Positions 22,182-25,870 of a DNA stretch of 25,870 nucleotides are shown piece by piece (position 1 is the stretch's first letter; the number at the start of each line of letters is the position of its first letter). The DNA lies in IMG/VR virus record IMGVR_UViG_3300013093_002126, positions 1-25,870 of that record; one strand, given 5' to 3'. The notes under the pieces are model-generated. The model worked only from the letters and a program-made list of their open reading frames with translations. It was not told where the DNA came from and did no database searches. The position numbers and the translations under genes were made by a program. The stretch is from a virus.

Positions 22182-22550
22182 TTATTTCTTCAAAAAAGGT
22201 TTTAAATTAGGTGGTACCCAACCAATTGGTTTTAGTACCTTGCCATCTTCACGTTTGCGAACTTTACCAGTTTCTTTGTCTACTTTGGCAAAGTTTGTAG
22301 CCATAACTTCTTTCCACGCACCTTCGGCATCAAACCCTGCACTATGGATAGCACCGATAGTGACAACTAGTATATCGATTAACGCATCTAGTTGCTCGAC
22401 AGGATCATTGGCTAAAACTGCTTGATGTAATTCTGCTGTTTCTTCATCGATTAAACTAAGATACATTAAGTATTGATTAGCATCAAATTCTCCCACAGAC
22501 TGATCGCAAGCCCGCATAAATTTTTCTTGATCTCTAAATGGATTTGTCAT
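22182..22550 (-). CDS. MazG-like NTP pyrophosphohydrolase
   Basis: A 122-residue all-alpha NTP pyrophosphatase (MazG/HisE-like superfamily). The magnesium-binding motif is E-E-x-x-E (36-40, in L-I-D-E-E-T-A-E-L) followed by E-x-x-D (52-55, then D59, in VEQLDALIDILVV). The tail N-F-A-K-V-D, then K-R-E-D-G-K-V-L-K-P-I-G-W, is typical of the phage type. Such enzymes hydrolyse (d)NTPs or alarmones and may retune host nucleotide pools. I take the ATG at 22550 because GAGG precedes it and it follows the previous stop by one base; an upstream in-frame Met at 22604 would overlap the 78-residue gene. Confidence 0.85.
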   Translation of the reverse strand: MTNPFRDQEKFMRACDQSVGEFDANQYLMYLSLIDEETAELHQAVLANDPVEQLDALIDILVVTIGAIHSAGFDAEGAWKEVMATNFAKVDKETGKVRKREDGKVLKPIGWVPPNLKPFLKK

Positions 22551-22551
22551 G

Positions 22552-22788
22552 TTAACCTCTGATGCTAGTTTTTGTTTTGGTAATTTTTGGACCGTTGCTT
22601 TCAATGTTCATACCGGCAGCTCGTCCTTCAAAACACTTGCCATTCCATTTCATTTTTACCTTAACACTTTTATTTAATACAACATCAAGAGCAGATTCAA
22701 AAACAAAGTTATCTACTACTGCTTCTATGGTATTTGAACTTCCTACTACACGAACTGTACAGGTTTCGGCGTGTCTAATTATTTCCAT
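22552..22788 (-). CDS. Small beta-rich hypothetical protein (78 aa)
   Basis: A 78-residue protein, MEIIRHAETCTVRVVGSSNT, then F-V-F-E-S-A-L-D-V-V-L and K-V-K-M-K-W-N-G-K-C-F-E-G-R-A-A-G-M-N. The alternation of hydrophobic residues suggests beta strands. It overlaps the preceding gene by 14 bases. I recall similar short proteins in T4-like phages but no function. Confidence 0.7.
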   Translation of the reverse strand: MEIIRHAETCTVRVVGSSNTIEAVVDNFVFESALDVVLNKSVKVKMKWNGKCFEGRAAGMNIESNGPKITKTKTSIRG

Positions 22789-23089
22789 TTGGTTTGCCCC
22801 ATCTTAGATAAAATTCTGTTAATTTCTTTTTTTCTAACTCTGCTACTATTGCATATTCATAACCCCAGTGTATTGTATTATTGTTACGATGCCATTCAGG
22901 TTTGTTGATAGCATGTTCCATAACAAATTGACCTGCTTCAGTTTGTTGCCACTGCCATAAAGGTTCTGCAGCATACAAATCTGGGTCATCTACATCACTG
23001 AGTTTAAAACGATGTACAACTACTCTATGAATTTCTTCAACAACAGTGTGTCCATCTTTTTCAAAATGTTGCCATCTTATTTGTCCCAT
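22775..23089 (-). CDS. Hypothetical protein (104 aa), paralogue-like to its neighbour
   Basis: A 104-residue protein with R-W-Q-H-F-E-K-D-G-H near the start, W-Q-W-Q-Q-T-E-A-G-Q-F-V-M-E-H-A, and the ending Y-A-I-V-A-E-L-E-K-K-K-L-T-E-F-Y-L-R-W-G. The last part matches the end of the 108-residue protein just upstream. The family occurs in T4-like aquatic phages as I recall and has no known function. It overlaps the upstream gene by 13 bases. Confidence 0.75.
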   Translation of the reverse strand: MGQIRWQHFEKDGHTVVEEIHRVVVHRFKLSDVDDPDLYAAEPLWQWQQTEAGQFVMEHAINKPEWHRNNNTIHWGYEYAIVAELEKKKLTEFYLRWGKPNGNN

Positions 23090-23403
23090 GATAGATAAAA
23101 CAATGTCATAAACTTTTCAGCTTCGGCTTTGTCTTTGAACACCCACATATCCCAGGCGGTTCGTTGAGCACCTGGCCAATCTTTAAGTTGTTGATCTGCC
23201 CATTCTACATGTGTATCAAGACTATTATATTCTAGTGTAGCATAATCATTTGATTTGTTAAATCTTTCCTTTAAAGTTATTCTCCACCCTGTGCGGATGT
23301 GATCTAACTCTGGGACTACTCTATGACCGCTATCCATAATATCCTTTAATTCATCGTAGGCTGGTTCTAGTGCTTGAAGCATGTGTTGCCAAGGGTCATT
23401 CAC
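23077..23403 (-). CDS. Hypothetical protein (108 aa), GTG start
   Basis: A 108-residue protein starting with GTG at 23403 (M-N-D-P-W-Q-H), overlapping the upstream gene by eight bases. The first internal ATG is at residue 8 (23382) and is a possible alternative, but neither has a good Shine-Dalgarno. The end W-V-F-K-D-K-A-E-A-E-K-F-M-T-L-F-Y-L-S-W resembles the end of the next gene's product. G-W-R-I-T-L-K-E-R-F and D-T-H-V-E-W-A lie in the middle. Function unknown. Confidence 0.7.
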   Translation of the reverse strand: MNDPWQHMLQALEPAYDELKDIMDSGHRVVPELDHIRTGWRITLKERFNKSNDYATLEYNSLDTHVEWADQQLKDWPGAQRTAWDMWVFKDKAEAEKFMTLFYLSWDK

Positions 23404-23857
23404 GTTTTTTCTTTCTTGGGAAGTTTCTACGTTTAGGTTTTGATTCTTTTAAATTCAATGGCTGATGTACGCCATCTTTTTGTGATTTTTCCAAAGCCGC
23501 ATGTATTTCTTCCGGAGTAGGATCTTCGTCTGTTAAGTCTTGATCCGATACTTCTTCTGTTGAATATGTAAATCCAGTTTGCCCTACAATTTTCTTTGTA
23601 GCATCAGCATCTTCGGATATTAAAATTTCTCGTAGACTTCCTATTGGTCCTTTCTTATCTTGACTAATAGTTTGCCATGTTCTAACTTCGTATAAAGGTT
23701 GAATTGCTGTTGGAATTTCTATCACATAGTATTTGTCAGAATAATCATCTAGATTAAAACTATGTACAACAGTACCCTGTGTTAGTTTATTCTCAACAGC
23801 ACTAACACCGTATACCCATACGGTGTCTCCTAGTTTGTATGTTTCTTTAATTGTCAT
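23396..23857 (-). CDS. SH3-like hypothetical protein with basic tail (153 aa)
   Basis: A 153-residue protein. The N-terminal half (K-L-G-D-T-V-W-V-Y-G, T-Q-G-T-V-V-H-S-F, Y-Y-V-I-E-I-P) has the pattern of a small SH3-like barrel. An acidic stretch (E-V-S-D-Q-D-L-T-D-E-D-P-T-P-E-E) follows, then a Lys/Arg-rich tail (K-P-K-R-R-N-F-P-R-K-K-K-R-E) that could bind nucleic acid. No family name can be given. It starts two bases after the 55-residue gene's stop. Confidence 0.7.
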   Translation of the reverse strand: MTIKETYKLGDTVWVYGVSAVENKLTQGTVVHSFNLDDYSDKYYVIEIPTAIQPLYEVRTWQTISQDKKGPIGSLREILISEDADATKKIVGQTGFTYSTEEVSDQDLTDEDPTPEEIHAALEKSQKDGVHQPLNLKESKPKRRNFPRKKKRE

Positions 23858-23859
23858 TG

Positions 23860-24027
23860 TTAATTCGCTGGTTGTTTTTCTCGGGTCTTAGACTCAAGCA
23901 TATCTTTGACAAATTTAATTGCCTTACGATCAGTATCATAAACGTATTCTTGATCTTCGTCATCATCGCTACGCAATGTAACGATAACACCGTTACAAAC
24001 CTTGCGAATTTCTATGAACTCGTACAT
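23860..24027 (-). CDS. Small hypothetical protein (55 aa)
   Basis: ATG at 24027 encodes 55 residues: MYEFIEIRKVCNGVIVTLRS, then an acidic D-D-D-E-D-Q-E-Y-V-Y-D-T-D and a helix A-I-K-F-V-K-D-M-L. The beta-hairpin plus helix layout resembles other tiny phage proteins. AAAGG lies upstream. Its start is ten bases after the glycosyltransferase-like gene. The function is unknown. Confidence 0.7.
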   Translation of the reverse strand: MYEFIEIRKVCNGVIVTLRSDDDEDQEYVYDTDRKAIKFVKDMLESKTREKQPAN

Positions 24028-24037
24028 ACATATACCT

Positions 24038-24760
24038 TTATTGTGGAACGCTCAAATTATAGTTAAAGTGGAAAATACCAATATGAGCAACTTCTTTGCT
24101 TAATTCTTGATCACACCAAATTTGATATCCTGCTTTTTGTGCCTGTTGGCAGAAGTAAATATCTTCTCCGATTTCAAGATTTAACTCTGGAATATACTCT
24201 TGTAAGTAATGTGGCTGTGGAATCTTTTCATACACTTCACGTTTACACAATACTAAACCATGTGGAAGAACATCAATCAACTCCATTGCTGGGCTATTGT
24301 CTGTGGTTTGGAATTCTACAAATTTACCAGCACTACCACTCATACCTGTAAAGTTGGGATTCGGAAAACGGCGTCTACGATAGTTAGCACCTACAATTTC
24401 TTTATTTCTTGCCAGCAATCTCATTGGAGCATCAATTGGAAACTTCATATCGCTGTCAATCCACATAATGTGCGAAAAGTCACTCTTTAAAAAGATGTCA
24501 ACTAAGTTGCGTCTTGCTATAGTAATAACTGATCCGATATTAAACGCACAGTTGATTTTAACTCCATTTGCTACCATATTGGCTGCCGCCATTGCTAAAT
24601 GTTGTGCGAATTCAGCATTGACCATTTCCATAGCAGGAACGGCAATCATAATACTAGGACGCTGTCCTGAATTAGCAGTTGCGCCCATTTGTGGTTGTGC
24701 CATTGGTCGTTGAGCCATTGTTTGGCGATTTGGAATATTAAGTTTACCTTTGTTCTTCAT
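24038..24760 (-). CDS. Glycosyltransferase family 2-like (GT-A) protein
   Basis: A 240-residue protein. After a Met/Gln-rich N-terminus (about 1-34), the GT-A fold begins at SIMIAVPAMEM. Next come A-F-N-I-G-S-V-I-T-I-A-R-R-N-L-V, the acidic metal/nucleotide motif D-S-D (102-104, in HIMWIDSDMKF), G-A-N-Y-R-R-R, and G-E-D-I-Y-F-C-Q-Q-A-Q-K-A-G near 200, which is the usual E-D acceptor-base region. Phage members may glycosylate DNA, virion proteins or host surface. The Met/Gln-rich head is unusual and may anchor it to a partner. It is in the same unit as the second glycosyltransferase-like gene. The substrate is unknown. Confidence 0.8.
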   Translation of the reverse strand: MKNKGKLNIPNRQTMAQRPMAQPQMGATANSGQRPSIMIAVPAMEMVNAEFAQHLAMAAANMVANGVKINCAFNIGSVITIARRNLVDIFLKSDFSHIMWIDSDMKFPIDAPMRLLARNKEIVGANYRRRRFPNPNFTGMSGSAGKFVEFQTTDNSPAMELIDVLPHGLVLCKREVYEKIPQPHYLQEYIPELNLEIGEDIYFCQQAQKAGYQIWCDQELSKEVAHIGIFHFNYNLSVPQ

Positions 24761-24876
24761 GATGTCCTTTTATTATAGTTTGAAGATGTTATTTCTTTAA
24801 ACATTCTACTAATATACACTCTTTTGTTTAAGAGAGCAATAAGATAAATGTTCAAAAGCCGTAAATATTTTACCAT
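24757..24876 (-). CDS. Possible 39-residue microprotein
   Basis: The 109 bases between the two glycosyltransferase-like genes are open in one frame: ATG at 24876, inside the previous gene's last codons, to a TGA that overlaps the next ATG as ATGA. The product is basic, starting MVKYLRLLNIYLIALLNKRV. AAGGAG lies ten bases upstream but inside the previous coding region. The same stretch holds promoter-like boxes, so it may be a regulatory gap with a chance frame. Confidence 0.3.
   Translation of the reverse strand: MVKYLRLLNIYLIALLNKRVYISRMFKEITSSNYNKRTS
24772..24816 (-). promoter_or_regulatory. Weak promoter candidates between the glycosyltransferase-like genes
   Basis: Two -10-like boxes lie on the minus strand: TATATT at 24811-24816, with TTGCTC 17 bp upstream, and TATAAT at 24772-24777, with only a poor -35. 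The second would give a leader of about five bases. Neither reaches the quality of the promoters at 13935, 18950 or 20220. Confidence 0.3.
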
Positions 24877-25628
24877 TCGGAGTAATCTCCTTCTGAACCT
24901 CCCCAGCCTCCGGTGTACCAAGGAACTTCTACTATTGGAAAATGACTCAATAGTACGTGAAAGAATATAGCTTCAAAATCTACATAACCTGCTATGTCAG
25001 GATTTTTTCTATACCAATCTGCTATGTTGAAGAAATTGTTATAAAAATTATCAAATTGTCCTTGTCCTACAGCATAGGTTTGACTGGGTGCCCAATGCAT
25101 TTTGCCGTTGCGATTTAGCTCTGCAGGATAATTCCAACTTTCTTGCCAATCCCAAATACGAATATGTTTGTTTAAAAAACTATTCTTATTTTGTTCGTTT
25201 AGAACAGATTTATCAAAGTGTGTGTAAAAGTATCTGCCGCTAATTTTTACAATGTAATCATATTGGCGCAACTCTTCTAAATAGTTTTTAAAAAATACTT
25301 CTGTACACAACGCTTCGCAATATCCTTTGGCAGGATGTGTTCTACATATCTCATTGGTCTCTGGATCAAGATCTTGAATGCTAACATATTTAAACTGATC
25401 AGAACTCAGGTACTTGAATTTTTCTCTGTACTCATCAGGATTACGGCTACAGTCGTATAGATACATCATACAACCAGGATAGGCCAGTCTTAGGCTGGCC
25501 AATGTAAACTGTGTTTGTCTAAGTCGTTCTTCTTTGTTAAAGAATGTACGTCTGCTGGAATATGTAAAATTATGTCCAGCAGAGTCGTCTACATTAATAA
25601 CAGAAGAAATAAAAAATGCTATTTTCAA
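24870..25628 (-). CDS. Putative glycosyltransferase-like protein (252 aa)
   Basis: A 252-residue protein starting MKIAFFISSVINVDD. R-Q-T-Q-F-T-L-A-S-L-R-L-A-Y-P then M-Y-L-Y-D-C-S look like the first strands of a GT-A fold. Y-D-Y-I-V-K-I-S-G-R-Y near 125-135 and Y-V-D-F-E-A-I-F-F-H are motifs I associate with uncharacterised phage glycosyltransferase-like proteins. The start is TTG at 25628, with AAGGA five bases upstream, nine bases after the folE stop. No signal peptide. Function is less certain than for the neighbour at 24038; a nucleotide-sugar-binding role is plausible. Confidence 0.6.
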   Translation of the reverse strand: MKIAFFISSVINVDDSAGHNFTYSSRRTFFNKEERLRQTQFTLASLRLAYPGCMMYLYDCSRNPDEYREKFKYLSSDQFKYVSIQDLDPETNEICRTHPAKGYCEALCTEVFFKNYLEELRQYDYIVKISGRYFYTHFDKSVLNEQNKNSFLNKHIRIWDWQESWNYPAELNRNGKMHWAPSQTYAVGQGQFDNFYNNFFNIADWYRKNPDIAGYVDFEAIFFHVLLSHFPIVEVPWYTGGWGGSEGDYSEW

Positions 25629-25636
25629 CTGTGTCC

Positions 25637-25870
25637 TTATCTTGGAGCAAACTCTTGTTGTAGTTTGATATTATCAAAGAATTCTTTCTTTGTATTTCCG
25701 TCATTATTAAAAGAACCTTTTAATACTGTGGTTTGTGTTAGGCTGGAATGTGCCATAATACCTCGATTCTCACAACAACCATGTGTCATCTGCATATATA
25801 CACCGATGTCATCTGCGCCTGTGGCCTTGCCTATTTCTTTAGCAATGTCATTACAAAGTTCCTCCTGGAG
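25637..25870 (-). CDS. folE: GTP cyclohydrolase I, C-terminal part (runs off right edge)
   Basis: The frame entering from the right edge gives the last 77 residues of FolE. I see LQEELCNDIAKEI, then G-V-Y-M-Q-M-T-H-G-C-C-E-N-R-G-I (usual H-x-C-M-x-x-R-G, with the third zinc Cys), L-T-Q-T-T-V-L-K-G-S-F, and K-E-F-F-D-N-I near the end. GTP cyclohydrolase I makes dihydroneopterin triphosphate from GTP, the substrate of QueD. A FolE plus QueD pair in a phage points to 7-deazaguanine (queuosine or preQ0-type) metabolism, which some phages use to modify DNA; folate or biopterin supply is the alternative. The active-site His and first two zinc ligands lie outside the window. Confidence 0.88.
   Translation of the reverse strand, partial: LQEELCNDIAKEIGKATGADDIGVYMQMTHGCCENRGIMAHSSLTQTTVLKGSFNNDGNTKKEFFDNIKLQQEFAPR

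Noticed and set aside
1-25870. tRNA genes, insertion sequences, attachment sites
   Set aside because: No T-arm-like GGTTCRANNCC with a matching cloverleaf, no transposase and no terminal inverted repeats were seen by eye; a tRNA scan was not possible.

Overview
The window reads as part of a tailed bacteriophage genome, most likely a large T4-like myovirus of aquatic bacteria. The reasons are A+T-rich sequence, almost every gene on the minus strand, start/stop overlaps of the ATGA and TAATG kind, many tiny genes, long collagen-like, Ig-like and cadherin-like virion-type proteins, and phage-typical enzymes (QueD, FolE, MazG-like, HIT, ClpP, UV endonuclease). No capsid, terminase or polymerase gene lies inside the window, so the placement rests on gene content and recalled family resemblance, not on a search.

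Left third (1-11753, read right to left): a surface or adhesin cassette. It holds an acidic small protein, a sedolisin-type (S53) serine-carboxyl peptidase ending in a broken cadherin-like domain, a 2234-residue protein (esterase-like head, unassigned domain, eight cadherin-like beta-sandwich repeats, four putative Ig domains, conserved C-terminal domain), a collagen-like fibre protein, and the start of a second protein with a sedolisin-like prodomain. The proteins share modules, and one DNA segment is nearly identical between two of the genes, so the cassette has evolved by shuffling.

Middle (11830-18141): stress and metabolic genes. These are an Fe/Mn superoxide dismutase, a UV-damage endonuclease behind an AbrB-like protein, a 2OG-Fe(II) oxygenase, a UDP-glucuronate decarboxylase-like enzyme, QueD, a HIT hydrolase and ClpP, with microproteins between them. 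The only convincing plus-strand gene is here: a membrane-anchored Ala/Pro/Lys-rich protein converging on uvsE.

Right third (18151-25870): a dense run of small conserved phage proteins of unknown role, a ribbon-helix-helix protein, a zinc ribbon, a MazG-like pyrophosphohydrolase, two glycosyltransferase-like proteins and the 3' end of folE. FolE and QueD catalyse early steps of the 7-deazaguanine/queuosine pathway.

Several sigma70-like promoters on the minus strand can be read directly. The best are a perfect TTGACA-N17-TATAAT at 20220-20248, TTGACA-N17-TATACT with an extended -10 at 18950-18978, and TTGACT-N17-TATAAT at 13935-13963. They suggest that these genes are read by host RNA polymerase. 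Two of the promoters sit so close to their start codons that the transcripts should be leaderless or nearly so. No tRNA, CRISPR array, insertion sequence or convincing rho-independent terminator was seen. No stretch over 300 bases lacks a gene.
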